Shown: positions 8,680 to 17,664, counted from the first letter of the stretch. The stretch is DNA of 41,259 nt from CAZISM01 sp964541895 (GCA_964541895.1 CAZISM010000042.1:1-41259); one strand, 5' to 3'. The notes: generated by a model from the letters alone, not told the origin. Program-made: numbers and translations.

Positions 8680-9749
8680 TCCAGCATCCTTCGAAAATCG
8701 TCAAATAAAATCGCGGTATCGATCGGGCCGGGCATGGCCTCGGGATGAAACTGCACGCTCATGAACGGCTTGCTGCCGTGGCGAATGCCTTCGTTGGTGC
8801 CGTCGTTGGCATTGACAAACCACGGCTCCCAGCCTGCGGCCAGGGTGCGACCGTCAACGGCAAAGCCATGGTTCTGCGACGTGATGTAGACACGCCTGGT
8901 GCCCACCTCCACGCAGGGCTGGTTCTGGCTGCGATGGCCGAATTTCAGCTTGTAGGTGTCGGCACCGGCGGCCAGCGCCAGGATTTGATTGCCGAGACAG
9001 ATGCCCATGACCGGCTTGCCCATCTCCATAACCTTGCGTATGATCTCTATGGTCTCGATGCACATCTTGGGATCGCCGGGCCCGTTGGAAATAAACACGC
9101 CATCAAACTCTTCATTGGTAAAATCATAATTCCACGGCACCCGGCGCACCTTCATGCGTCGCTGCATCAGGCTGCGGACGATGTGATGCTTGCAACCGCA
9201 ATCGATAAGGATCACTGTGCGATCGCCGCTGCCGTACTCTTTCGGCTGGGTGACGCTTACCTTTTCAACCAGATTTATTTTATTGGGATCGTAAAAATTC
9301 TGCTCTTCAGCAAAAAATACCACGCGACCCAGCATGGTGCCCTCGTCGCGCAGGCGCTTGGTCAACATGCGCGTATCAATGCCATACAGAGCCGGCACCT
9401 GATTCTCGATCAGCCAGTCGGCCAGACTTTTGCCGGCATTCCAGTGGCTGTAGTCGAATGAATACTCCGATACGATCAATGCCTGGATGTGGATACGGTC
9501 GGATTCAAAGTTCTGATCCAATCCGTCCACAATGACCGAATTCGGCACCCCATAGTTACCGATGAGGGGATAGGTCAACACCAGAATTTGTCCATGGTAA
9601 GAGGGGTCGGTGAGGCTTTCCGGATAACCGACCATGCCGGTATTAAAGACCACCTCGCCGGCTATGGAACGCTGAGCTCCGAACGAATATCCGTGAAACA
9701 CCGAACCGTCTTCCAATTCCAAACGCGCTTTAAGTCTCTTGCTTTCCAT
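8676..9749 (-). CDS. carA: carbamoyl-phosphate synthase small (glutaminase) subunit
   Basis: The 357-residue protein hydrolyses glutamine and channels ammonia to CarB. The N-terminal CPSase domain (about 6-135; GEVVFNTGMVGYPESLTDPS, TYPLIGNYG) is followed by a class I glutamine amidotransferase domain (about 175-350). The catalytic triad is visible: Cys251 in GICLGNQ, His335 and Glu337 in FHPE. The motif has Asn where many enzymes have His (GICLGHQ), which I recall also from Bacteroidetes CarA. I chose the ATG at 9749 because AAAGGA lies four bases upstream; an upstream in-frame ATG at 9788 has no such site. It is the first gene of the run and overlaps carB by 4 nt. The AT-rich 9800-9870 stretch ahead of it probably carries the promoter. 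Confidence 0.97.
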   Translation of the reverse strand: MESKRLKARLELEDGSVFHGYSFGAQRSIAGEVVFNTGMVGYPESLTDPSYHGQILVLTYPLIGNYGVPNSVIVDGLDQNFESDRIHIQALIVSEYSFDYSHWNAGKSLADWLIENQVPALYGIDTRMLTKRLRDEGTMLGRVVFFAEEQNFYDPNKINLVEKVSVTQPKEYGSGDRTVILIDCGCKHHIVRSLMQRRMKVRRVPWNYDFTNEEFDGVFISNGPGDPKMCIETIEIIRKVMEMGKPVMGICLGNQILALAAGADTYKLKFGHRSQNQPCVEVGTRRVYITSQNHGFAVDGRTLAAGWEPWFVNANDGTNEGIRHGSKPFMSVQFHPEAMPGPIDTAILFDDFRRMLE

Positions 9750-9921
9750 CAGTTCCTTTATCAGAGTTGAACCATGTGTAACCGGCACACGCCTGATGTG
9801 CCTGGATATTTATCCCAAAAATACTAAAAATTATCCAAATTTAAAACGATAAATTACCATTCATCGCCGCCGGCCCGGGAAACCGGTATACCCCGACGCT
9901 GTCGTCCGCAGGAAACGGCCT
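9750..9921 (-). promoter_or_regulatory. AT-rich leader, probable carAB promoter region
   Basis: This is the only sizeable gap upstream of carA. It holds a markedly AT-rich stretch at about 9808-9865 within otherwise GC-rich DNA. On the minus strand, a TTGGAT and a GATAAA lie 18 nt apart (roughly -35 and -10-like), and a TATTTTTG matches the Bacteroidetes TAnnTTTG box, but neither pair is fully convincing. I see no clear PyrR-type or terminator structure. Confidence 0.35.
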
Positions 9922-10923
9922 CTATGCTGATCCATCCCCGCCGTCCATGCCAAAGTCATGCCAGCATGTATCGGGCTGCCAATCAGATGTCCTGTCGGTG
10001 CAAACGACCGCCTGGATGTCGCGCCGGCTTTCACAAAACGCCATGATCTCGTCCAGGTTCATGACCATAAAGGCCGTCGACAGGGCGTCGGCTGAGGCTG
10101 CGTCCGCTGCCAGCACCCAACTGGCGAGATGCCGATGCACCGGCCTTCCCCACCGTGGGTCGATAATATGCTGGCCTTTTTGCAGGCCGGAGCCACCCAT
10201 AGCCCGATGATGAAGGGCTAGTTGGCGGTATATGTTTTGGTGATCCAGGGGATGACTGATAGAGACCGTCCAGGATGGCTCACGGCCAAACGCATACACG
10301 GAACTGGTGCCACCGTGCAGCAGCGCCTGTTCGATCCCCCACTCTTTCAACACGGCGGCCATGCTGTCGACGGCATACCCCTTGCCGATGGCACCGAGAT
10401 CCAGCTGCAGCCCCTCCAGGTCGACGGCGACCGAATAGGACGATTCATCCAGAAACAGATGATGCAATCCGGTTTTGCCGCCGGCCTGTTCAATCTCCGT
10501 CAGAGTTGGCTGACGAAGGCTCTTGTCCGGGTTCAACCAGATCTCATATAACGATCCAACGGTGACATCAAAGGCACCTTGCGTCGCCAGATATAACGCC
10601 ATGCACTTTTGCAGGCAGGAAAAGGTATCCAGGCCGACAACCATGGAACGCCCCGGCGTCAGCCGGCGAATGCGAGCCACATCGCTTTGCGGCTGGAACC
10701 GGGAAAACTCTTGTTCCAGCCGATCCAGTTCGCTGAACGCCGCCTGGCTGGCCTGCGCCGCATACAACGGATCAGCAGAACGAATCAACACGACAAATTC
10801 GGTGGCCATGGCAAAATGGCTGAAACGATGTGGCGCTTCGGCCGCAGAGGTATGTGCAGAATTCAAAGACAGAACGGTTTCTCCCTGTAAGCTGGTGTTG
10901 TAAATGCTAGGTATTATATACAT
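9922..10923 (-). CDS. apbE: FAD:protein FMN transferase (ApbE family)
   Basis: ApbE covalently attaches FMN from FAD to a Thr or Ser of target flavoproteins such as Rnf, Nqr or NosR-type subunits. Family motifs are present: HFAMATEF (variant of F-x-A-M-G-T), LDLGAIGKGYAVD, LHGGTSS, GQHIIDPRWGRP and the metal-site region ASADALSTAFMVM. Length (about 320-333 residues) is normal, but no signal peptide or lipobox is evident, unlike many periplasmic homologues. The start is uncertain. The ATG at 10923 precedes a TATAAT (10913-10918 read on minus), so initiation may instead be at a CTG or TTG near 10860-10875, behind GGGAGAA. It diverges from the SGNH gene, and no flavinylation target is in the window. 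Confidence 0.9.
   Translation of the reverse strand: MYIIPSIYNTSLQGETVLSLNSAHTSAAEAPHRFSHFAMATEFVVLIRSADPLYAAQASQAAFSELDRLEQEFSRFQPQSDVARIRRLTPGRSMVVGLDTFSCLQKCMALYLATQGAFDVTVGSLYEIWLNPDKSLRQPTLTEIEQAGGKTGLHHLFLDESSYSVAVDLEGLQLDLGAIGKGYAVDSMAAVLKEWGIEQALLHGGTSSVYAFGREPSWTVSISHPLDHQNIYRQLALHHRAMGGSGLQKGQHIIDPRWGRPVHRHLASWVLAADAASADALSTAFMVMNLDEIMAFCESRRDIQAVVCTDRTSDWQPDTCWHDFGMDGGDGSA
10913..10918 (-). promoter_or_regulatory. possible -10 box (TATAAT) of apbE
   Basis: The minus strand reads TATAAT here, within an AT-rich stretch just ahead of the conserved part of ApbE. I find no good -35 at 16-18 nt. If real, it places the apbE start codon downstream of the first ATG at 10923. Confidence 0.3.
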
Positions 10924-11023
10924 TAAATGCAAGAAATTTTATTGTTTGTAGCCGATGGATTTTCTAAATTAGCTAATTCTGTCTCCCCGCCAGGAGCATA
11001 CGGACAAAATTTGGTTTTGCTCA

Positions 11024-11103
11024 CGGTTCAGACGGTGTTGAGACGCGAACCGGATAAAAGATCCGGCAACCAGCCTCGACAAGGCACGGCTGAACGACGG
11101 TTC
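11024..11103 (+). promoter_or_regulatory. structured leader with competing stems upstream of the SGNH gene
   Basis: Several complementary segments are packed here. CGGTTC (11024-11029) can pair with GAACCG (11047-11052), while GAACC (11047-11051) can instead pair with GGTTC (11099-11103). Inside the latter, CCGGAT/ATCCGG (11050-11055/11061-11066) and CAGCC/GGCTG (11071-11075/11088-11092) form hairpins. The mutually exclusive pairings are switch-like. I do not recognise a known riboswitch class. Confidence 0.3.
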
Positions 11104-11162
11104 ATTCGTTCAGAGCTGAGAACTAGAACGCTGCGTTGATTTCAAGCATGACAGGAGAACGA

Positions 11163-12563
11163 ATGAACAGAAACAAGCGATCAATCTTTGGCCTTCTCAT
11201 TTTTTGCCTGGCTGTCTGCGCAGAGCAGGCATGGACCGCACACCGCTATGGAGTTAAAGATCGACAGCAGATCATGATGCTGGGCAACAGCCTGACTGAA
11301 GGCGAAGACCCGGATGGCTATGTCAACATGACACGGATTCTGCTCAAACATGCGGCACCTGAAATGACCCTCTATGTCGGCAACGCCGGCAAAGGCGGCA
11401 ACACCTGTGTGGATATGCTCGATCGACTGGATCGCGATGTGCTTCGCTTTCGTCCGGACTGGGTTACTGTAAGCGCCGGCATTAACGATGTCAACCGGGG
11501 ATTTACCGCCGATCATCCTGACGGCGATGCACCACAGGGGATCAGCCTGGACCAGTATCGCACGACCGTGACCACCCTCGTGCGGCGTGTCAAAAAGCAG
11601 GGCGCGCGTGTGGCGCTGTTCACCCCGACTGTGATTAAGGAAAATCTCTCCAGTAAAGAAAACGCCCGCCTCGCACCCTTTCGAGCAGCAATACGAGAGA
11701 TTGCACAGAGAGAACAATGTCTTCTCGTCGACATGGGCGCCGCATTCCTTGAAGCGTTGCAGCCGCTGCAAAAACCGGAGATGCCGCTGAGCGGCGTCCT
11801 GACCGCTGATGGCGTGCACTTGCTGCCGGCCGGCAGTTGGCTCATGGCCAAAACACTGGTACTGGCCTGGGGCGTAGCAGCGCATCGAATCGATGCCGCC
11901 AAAGAAGCAGTGATGCAGGAAGTGGAGCAGCAGAAAGCGACGTTGCAGCTGCGTATGCACCGGTACGAAACAGCGAACCAGATAGCAGGCCCGCCGCTCG
12001 CCGGTGAAACGAGGGTCGTGTTGATCGGCTCAGGCGCTGTGGAGCAGTGGCAACCGGCACCGGTTTCGCCGTGCACCCTGCTGAATCGCGGCATCGCCGG
12101 CGAGACCAGCCGAAGCCTGCGCATGCGGTTTCATCAGGATGTGGTGACGCTAAAGCCGGCCGCAGTCCTTCTCTGGCCCGGCTTTTGTGATGATCTGCAA
12201 TCCGAACAGCGGATGTCGATTGTTGATACCGAGTCCCATCTGGCACGCATCGCCCGCCTCGCCCAGGGCAGCGGCATCCGTTTGGCGATGGGCTCGGTTC
12301 TACCTGCAGCGAACGCGGCCGCCGCGGCCGGGCATAACCGAAAGGTCGCTGCCTTGAACACCTTTATTAAAAAATTGTGCAGGGAAAATGGTTATCTCTA
12401 TGTGGATTTTGCCCAGGTCCTCTCGGATCACCAGGGCCGAATTCAAAGCCGCTACGGCCGCAATGGCACCGATCTTGAGCCGGAAGCCTATACCAGCCTC
12501 CAGCCCATGCTGGAGCAAGCCGTGACAGAGCTGCTTAAACCGGCAGAGTCCAGCACCCCCTGA
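11163..12563 (+). CDS. exported tandem SGNH/GDSL hydrolase, second domain degenerate
   Basis: The 466-residue protein starts at the ATG at 11163, with AGGAG five bases upstream. Residues 1-25 are a Sec signal. Domain 1 (about 35-245) is a complete SGNH esterase: LGNSLTEG with nucleophile Ser43, block II NAGKGGNT, block III GIND (106-109) and DGVH (Asp216, His219). Domain 2 (about 280-460) repeats the fold (IGSGAVEQW, LNRGIAGETS, LLWPGFCDD). Its nucleophile position is Gly instead of Ser, and the C-terminal D-x-x-H has become NGTDL, so it is probably inactive and may bind substrate. Likely role is deacylation of a carbohydrate in the periplasm or outside; the substrate is unknown. It is followed by tag after 35 nt. 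Confidence 0.88.
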   Translation: MNRNKRSIFGLLIFCLAVCAEQAWTAHRYGVKDRQQIMMLGNSLTEGEDPDGYVNMTRILLKHAAPEMTLYVGNAGKGGNTCVDMLDRLDRDVLRFRPDWVTVSAGINDVNRGFTADHPDGDAPQGISLDQYRTTVTTLVRRVKKQGARVALFTPTVIKENLSSKENARLAPFRAAIREIAQREQCLLVDMGAAFLEALQPLQKPEMPLSGVLTADGVHLLPAGSWLMAKTLVLAWGVAAHRIDAAKEAVMQEVEQQKATLQLRMHRYETANQIAGPPLAGETRVVLIGSGAVEQWQPAPVSPCTLLNRGIAGETSRSLRMRFHQDVVTLKPAAVLLWPGFCDDLQSEQRMSIVDTESHLARIARLAQGSGIRLAMGSVLPAANAAAAAGHNRKVAALNTFIKKLCRENGYLYVDFAQVLSDHQGRIQSRYGRNGTDLEPEAYTSLQPMLEQAVTELLKPAESSTP

Positions 12564-12598
12564 CCGATCACGACAATAACCAGACAGCAGGAGTATAC

Positions 12599-13183
12599 AT
12601 GAAAACAAGATGTGACTGGTGCGGCTCAGACCCGCTCTATGTAGATTACCATGACCACGATTGGGGCGTACCTGTCTATGATGACCGCCTGCTGTTCGAA
12701 ATGCTCTCCCTGGAAGGCGCCCAGGCCGGCTTGAGCTGGCTGACGATCCTGAAAAAGCGGCAAAATTATAAAAAAGCCTTTGCTGATTTCAACATCAAGA
12801 AAATTGCCGCTTTTACCGCCAAGGATGTAGAGCGGTTGCTCGCCGATGCCGGTATTGTCCGCAACCGGCTGAAAATCGAATCGGTCATAAAAAACGCCAG
12901 GGCGACTCTGCTCATCCAAAAAGAGTTTGGCTCGCTGTCCGATTTCCTCTGGAGCTTTGTTGACCACACGCCGATTCATAATAGCTGGCAGTCACTCAAA
13001 GAGATGCCTGCGCGGACAGAACAATCGGACGCCATGAGCCGGGAGTTGAAAAAAAGAGGCTTAAACTTTGTCGGCTCGACCATCTGCTATGCCTTTATGC
13101 AGGCGGTGGGGATGGTCAACGATCATCTGGCCGATTGCTTTCGCCATCAACCGCTGAAAACCCGTGCGCAAAAAAAGAGATGA
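12599..13183 (+). CDS. tag: DNA-3-methyladenine glycosylase I
   Basis: The 194-residue protein removes 3-methyladenine from alkylated DNA as the first step of base excision repair. It matches Tag along its length: RCDWCGSDPLYVDYHDHDWGVP at the N-terminus, LFEMLSLEGAQAGLSW, and NFVGSTICYAFMQAVGMVNDHL near the C-terminus. The zinc ligands expected for Tag are visible (an N-terminal Cys and His, and the C-terminal His and Cys in NDHLADC). The ATG at 12599 has GGAG six bases upstream. It follows the SGNH gene by 35 nt, but the functional link is probably accidental. Confidence 0.96.
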   Translation: MKTRCDWCGSDPLYVDYHDHDWGVPVYDDRLLFEMLSLEGAQAGLSWLTILKKRQNYKKAFADFNIKKIAAFTAKDVERLLADAGIVRNRLKIESVIKNARATLLIQKEFGSLSDFLWSFVDHTPIHNSWQSLKEMPARTEQSDAMSRELKKRGLNFVGSTICYAFMQAVGMVNDHLADCFRHQPLKTRAQKKR

Positions 13184-13449
13184 CCATCCGATCGCAAGAC
13201 TAAAATAAGGCTCACGTTGTATAACACACACGCCGCAAAACATTACAGCTCTTATTCAGGGTGAGGCGGTAGTTCTTGGCCGAACCGGCACAGGCATCCG
13301 CGCTGACAGCGGCCTTTCATCCGGCTGCCGAACACGCGGCTGTTGCCGAGCCGACAGACTGGCTGGAACGGCCGTGTCCGCAGGTGTGGAAATTGAACGG
13401 AACCGTCAAACAGTGAAACTGGGATTAACAGGAGAAAAAGATACCTGAC
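13184..13449. other. 266-nt intergenic region without recognised feature
   Basis: I see no convincing open reading frame, tRNA or terminator. TTGTAT near 13217 is only a weak promoter hint. An AGGAG lies about 13 nt before the ATG of the ATP-grasp gene, further than usual. Confidence 0.4.
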
Positions 13450-14409
13450 ATGAAAATCGGCCTTGTTACCTGTCGCGCTGAAAAACTGCGCGATTATTTC
13501 CCCACCGCGGCAGAGCCGGATTTACTGCCGACAGAGCCGCCGTTTACGCCCGACGATCAGCTGCTTGTGAATGAATTGCGGCGACGCGGTCATACGGTGG
13601 AACCGGTCATCTGGGGCGGCGCGGTCGACGGCCTGCAGGGATTTTGCGATCGCCTGCTGATCCGCTCGCCCTGGGATTATATGGATTCGGAAGAAAACCG
13701 CCTGGCGTTTATGCAATGGCTCGAAGAGCTGAACAGGGCCGGCATTCCGGTCGACAATCCGCCGGCCATCCTGTCGTGGCTGACCAACAAACGTTATCTG
13801 CTCGACCTGGAGCGCGCCGGCGTTGCCATTGTACCGACTCGCTTTGTCGAGATGGGAGAGACGATCGATCTGGCATGCGTGTTTAGCGGCCCGCTGGTCA
13901 TCAAGCCTGCCATCTCCGCCGCCGGTGCCGGCCTCGTACCCCTGTCACGGCGCACGGAAATCGATTCATTTCAAGAGGAATTTTCCCGGCTGGTACAACG
14001 ACGGGATTACCTGGTCCAGCCTCTGCTGGCTGATATACAATCCAGGGGGGAATGGTCTCTGGTCTATTTCGGCGGCCGCTACAGTCACGCCATCCACAAG
14101 GTGCCGGCAGCAGGCAAAATCCTCTGCCATGCCGAACAGGGCGGATCGCTGCGCTTTGCCGACCCGCCCAGGACCGTCCGCAAGGCTGCTGATCATGCCG
14201 TGCAACATCTGGCACCGGCCTGGCGGCTGCGCAACGTAAATCGGGCAGATGAATTTTTTCCGCTGCTTTATTTGCGAGTGGATATCATTGAAACGGGTAA
14301 CGGTCCGTTGCTTTCAGAGTGTGAAGGGGTCGAGCCGGAACTGTTTTTCCGCGCCAGGCCGGGCAGCGAAAAGATGCTGGCGGATGTGCTCGAAGGCGGC
14401 GCCCGGTGA
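13450..14409 (+). CDS. ATP-grasp ligase, DcsG/RimK-like
   Basis: The 319-residue protein has an N-terminal pre-ATP-grasp domain (MKIGLVTCRAEK, LLIRSPWDYMDSEENR at about 70-85). The ATP-grasp core starts near 110: LSWLTNKRYLL, LVIKPAISAAGAGL at about 152-165, then QPLLADIQSRGEWSLVYFGGRYSHAIHKVP. The C-terminal metal-binding region reads LRVDIIETGNGPLLSECEGVEPELFF. The family (glutathione synthase/RimK type; relatives include the cyclising enzyme DcsG of D-cycloserine synthesis) joins a carboxylate to an amine via acyl phosphate. The usual ELE-type metal motif is ECE here. No partner biosynthetic genes are adjacent, so the product is unknown. It converges with the GH38 gene. Confidence 0.85.
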   Translation: MKIGLVTCRAEKLRDYFPTAAEPDLLPTEPPFTPDDQLLVNELRRRGHTVEPVIWGGAVDGLQGFCDRLLIRSPWDYMDSEENRLAFMQWLEELNRAGIPVDNPPAILSWLTNKRYLLDLERAGVAIVPTRFVEMGETIDLACVFSGPLVIKPAISAAGAGLVPLSRRTEIDSFQEEFSRLVQRRDYLVQPLLADIQSRGEWSLVYFGGRYSHAIHKVPAAGKILCHAEQGGSLRFADPPRTVRKAADHAVQHLAPAWRLRNVNRADEFFPLLYLRVDIIETGNGPLLSECEGVEPELFFRARPGSEKMLADVLEGGAR

Positions 14410-14469
14410 TCCGCTGTTGCCCGACATCGGCTCGCCGCAGGCCGCCCTGGCCGGCATGCTGTTTAATTG

Positions 14470-17400
14470 CTATCTTGCCATACGCACCTTGAAGGTGCGA
14501 ATTTCGTTTGGCTTGATGGTAAAGGCAATCGAGTTTTTCTGATGCGGGATATCGCCAAGATGATCCTCAATCAGATTCACTTCAGCCGCTCTGCTGATCA
14601 ACGGCCGAAAGCCGATGTTAACCGCTGCGCTTTTACTGGCGGTTTCATACACCCGCACGATCCAGTCGTCATCATCCTCTGCTTTTTTCAGGCTATTCAA
14701 GACGACGTTGGCCGGTTCGATTTGTATGAACGACAGCGCGTTCGGCAGTTCGCCCGCATGGGCGTTGGTGCGCAGGAGCTGCAAGGGCTCGTTGAATTCA
14801 AAACTGCGCCGGGTGACTTCGCCGGCGCTATAGTCCCCTTTGTGCGGCAGGAGCGCGTACTTGAAATCATGATAGCCCCGGTCCGCCAGCACATCCGGGT
14901 AATCAGGCGCACGCAACAACGTCAACCGCATCCGGTTGGCCTTGATATCATAGCCGTGCTTGCAGTCGTTGATGAGCGCTACGCCGTACTCGGCGTCAGA
15001 CAGATCCGCCCAGCGCTGGGCGGCCACCTCTATTTGTGCTTTCTCTTCCTCTGTTTCCGACCCGGTGGATCGTTCGATGCTGCCGTAGGGGATCTCGTAG
15101 CGGGCCTTGGACGCAGCGACCTGTACCGGAAAAGCTACTTTGCACACCTTGTGTTTTTCCTGCCACAAGACATGGTTCCGTATTTCGACAAACGGCAGCC
15201 CGTCGTAGAGAGAAATATATTGGGTAAACATGGAGGTGGGGAAATCCTCGGTCGGTGCCGGCTGCTCCTTGCCTTTGAAACCGTGAACCACTTTGATGGT
15301 GGCTCGAACCGGGCCGAATTCAACCAGCGACACCTCCCGGGCCTGATCCAGATCTATCCCGGGTTCGGCGTAATGGATGTTCCAGGCATCGGTGGCCCGA
15401 TCCGTAAACACCTGCAACACATTTCCCCGCGGTTCGGCGAGCACCTCTCTGTTGTTGATCAGGTCCCGGATCGTTGTCATCAAACCGGTGCTGGCGTCCA
15501 TTTCAAGGCGGAGAAATTCATTTTCAAGATGGTGGCGTGTAAAGTGCAGTTCTGTTGAGCGCGGCGTGGAGGCTCCCGCAACCAGCCGGAACACTTTGTA
15601 TCCCAGAGCCGGGACGTTGTCAGCCATAAAGAGCAGTTTGCCGCCCAACGCCCCTGCTTCGATTTTTTGCACCGGCATCGGATTGCCATGCTCATCCAGC
15701 ACCGTCCATTCGCGCCTGAATTCCTGATCGTCCAGTTCCAGAGCCACCGGGCTGGTTCGAGTCCACGACAGCGGATTAAACACCAGCAGGGCTTCGCCTT
15801 TGCCACGCGTATCGATGCGCTGTTCCAGGCTCTTAAACGCCCGCCCCAGCATGCGTTCGCAGAGACGGTGCGCTTCGGCGTACTCTGTTTGCGAGTCCTG
15901 ATAAACCGTGGGTATTGAAGTTCCCGGCAGGACATCGTGAAACTGGTTGAAGAGGATCGTGCGCCAGACGTTGAATATATGTTCAGCAGGATATTCGCCG
16001 ACGAACAGTTCGGCGATGGTGGCGGCTTTTTCGACAACGTTGATTTCCACCTCGCTCTGCCGGTTATGTTTTTTGACCAACGCCTGTGAGGTGTAGCAGC
16101 CTCGCAACCGTGGCAGATAGAGCTCACTTTTCCAGACCGGCAATTTCGCTTTATCGGACGGTGTCAGAGCATCAAAAAAGTCTTTGGTCGTTGTCAGCTG
16201 GAATTCCGGATACACCGGAGCGTTTTGGACAACCATCGCTTTTTCCAGCATATCCATGGTGGGACCGCCGCCGTGGTTGCCGACGCCAAACAGCACCAGC
16301 TCCTTGCCCAGGCCGTTGGATTGGGCTTCGTTCTGAATAAAATCAAGCATCTGATCGCCGTTCAAATAGTGGTGATACCCGCTCTGCGCGCGATAACACA
16401 TAATGCGGCTGCCATCGGGTCCCTCCCACCAGAACAGATTGCTGGCATTGGGCGGCCGCCAGGTGACCAGGGCGGTAAAGCCGCTGCGGGCCAGTATTTG
16501 CGCCGTATTCCAGTTGCAGCCGAACACATCGGGATTGCAGGACACCTGCACATCCACGCCGAATTTTTTCCGAAAATAGCGCTTGCCGTAGAGGGACTGG
16601 CGCACCAGGCTTTCCCCGGAGGGCAAATTCAGATCCGGCTCCACCCACTGTCCGCCCACAATTTCCCAGCTGCCTTGCGCCACTTTATCCTGTATTTTTT
16701 TAAACAGCGGCGGATCATACGTTTCCAGCCATTCATAGGCGTGCGCCTGCCCCATCGTATAGTTGAATTCGGGAAAACGCTCCATGATGTTCAGGACCGA
16801 AGCAGAGGTGTTGCGCACGACCTCCACCGATTCCATCCAGGGCCAGAGCCAGGCCAGGTCGATGTGGGCATAGCCGGCGCCAAAGATTTGATAGTTTTTT
16901 TTAATCTCGTCGCGGAGCGGTTTGAGCCGTTCATACTCTTTTTCAAAAGCGGCCAGAAAAGCCGCTTCATCGCCTTTTTTAAAAGCCCGGGAATTGAATA
17001 CGCCTTCGCTCACCTTTTCAATCTGATGGAGCCAGTAATCCGGCCGGTCGCTCATCTCCCTGGCGATGCGGGCGGCGATCTTTAATCCCCAGAATTTTTC
17101 CTGCAGTTTTTTCTGAAACGCCAGCAAGCCGGTGAACTGGATCTCTGCCTGAAAAATCTGTCCATAGCCGGGTCCATTGATGGCGCGCAGGGCAATGACA
17201 AAACGATCGCCGGCCTTGAGCGATTCAGCAATGGTGACATGGTGTGGCCCCCAGGTAAAACTGGTCAGCGAATCGCCGTTGACAAAAACGTCGCCGCCGT
17301 TATCCACGTTCAACATCAGGGTCATCTTGCGGCCGACCAGGGAAAAGCCGCCGATGGTTTCGGGCACGTCGATATGAATTCGGCACCACAATTTGCTGTT

Positions 17401-17664
17401 CGATTCCTGCCAGCTGTAGCCGGGATAAATCGTTCCCCAACCGGAATCATCCAGCTCCACGGCCTCGCCGCCTGCTTCACCGCCGAATTTATATTTGAAT
17501 TCGCCCAGGCCGCCGTGCGCCAGCAGATTCAATATTTTCATTCGCTCCTGATGCGTGCGATAGCGGCCGATCTCCATCCCCGGGACGGGGGTGACCTGGA
17601 GCGGGATCAAGATAAAGCAATAGATCAGGGCGGACACTCTGGACAAGCCGGTAACAAAACGCAT
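14470..17664 (-). CDS. exported GH38 alpha-mannosidase
   Basis: The 1064-residue protein has a signal peptide (ALIYCFILIPLQVTP). Residues of about 60-185 form a jelly-roll, galactose-binding-like domain seen in GH38 enzymes. The catalytic barrel spans about 255-560: the metal-binding HIDLAW is at 267-272 and the nucleophile Asp379 lies in CNPDVFG (PDSFG in many homologues). The middle helical domain and the C-terminal beta-sandwiches (about 640-1060) are complete. GH38 retaining enzymes cleave alpha-mannosides, and bacterial ones often act on alpha-1,2/1,3/1,6-linked mannose. The ATG at 17664 has AAGGA nine bases upstream. It is the last gene of the minus-strand carbohydrate block. Confidence 0.95.
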   Translation of the reverse strand: MRFVTGLSRVSALIYCFILIPLQVTPVPGMEIGRYRTHQERMKILNLLAHGGLGEFKYKFGGEAGGEAVELDDSGWGTIYPGYSWQESNSKLWCRIHIDVPETIGGFSLVGRKMTLMLNVDNGGDVFVNGDSLTSFTWGPHHVTIAESLKAGDRFVIALRAINGPGYGQIFQAEIQFTGLLAFQKKLQEKFWGLKIAARIAREMSDRPDYWLHQIEKVSEGVFNSRAFKKGDEAAFLAAFEKEYERLKPLRDEIKKNYQIFGAGYAHIDLAWLWPWMESVEVVRNTSASVLNIMERFPEFNYTMGQAHAYEWLETYDPPLFKKIQDKVAQGSWEIVGGQWVEPDLNLPSGESLVRQSLYGKRYFRKKFGVDVQVSCNPDVFGCNWNTAQILARSGFTALVTWRPPNASNLFWWEGPDGSRIMCYRAQSGYHHYLNGDQMLDFIQNEAQSNGLGKELVLFGVGNHGGGPTMDMLEKAMVVQNAPVYPEFQLTTTKDFFDALTPSDKAKLPVWKSELYLPRLRGCYTSQALVKKHNRQSEVEINVVEKAATIAELFVGEYPAEHIFNVWRTILFNQFHDVLPGTSIPTVYQDSQTEYAEAHRLCERMLGRAFKSLEQRIDTRGKGEALLVFNPLSWTRTSPVALELDDQEFRREWTVLDEHGNPMPVQKIEAGALGGKLLFMADNVPALGYKVFRLVAGASTPRSTELHFTRHHLENEFLRLEMDASTGLMTTIRDLINNREVLAEPRGNVLQVFTDRATDAWNIHYAEPGIDLDQAREVSLVEFGPVRATIKVVHGFKGKEQPAPTEDFPTSMFTQYISLYDGLPFVEIRNHVLWQEKHKVCKVAFPVQVAASKARYEIPYGSIERSTGSETEEEKAQIEVAAQRWADLSDAEYGVALINDCKHGYDIKANRMRLTLLRAPDYPDVLADRGYHDFKYALLPHKGDYSAGEVTRRSFEFNEPLQLLRTNAHAGELPNALSFIQIEPANVVLNSLKKAEDDDDWIVRVYETASKSAAVNIGFRPLISRAAEVNLIEDHLGDIPHQKNSIAFTIKPNEIRTFKVRMAR

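Noticed and set aside
11041..11103. Resemblance to a SAM-type riboswitch (CCGGCAACC segment)
   Set aside because: The remaining conserved blocks of SAM-I are not found and the downstream gene is not linked to methionine, so I list it only as a structured leader.
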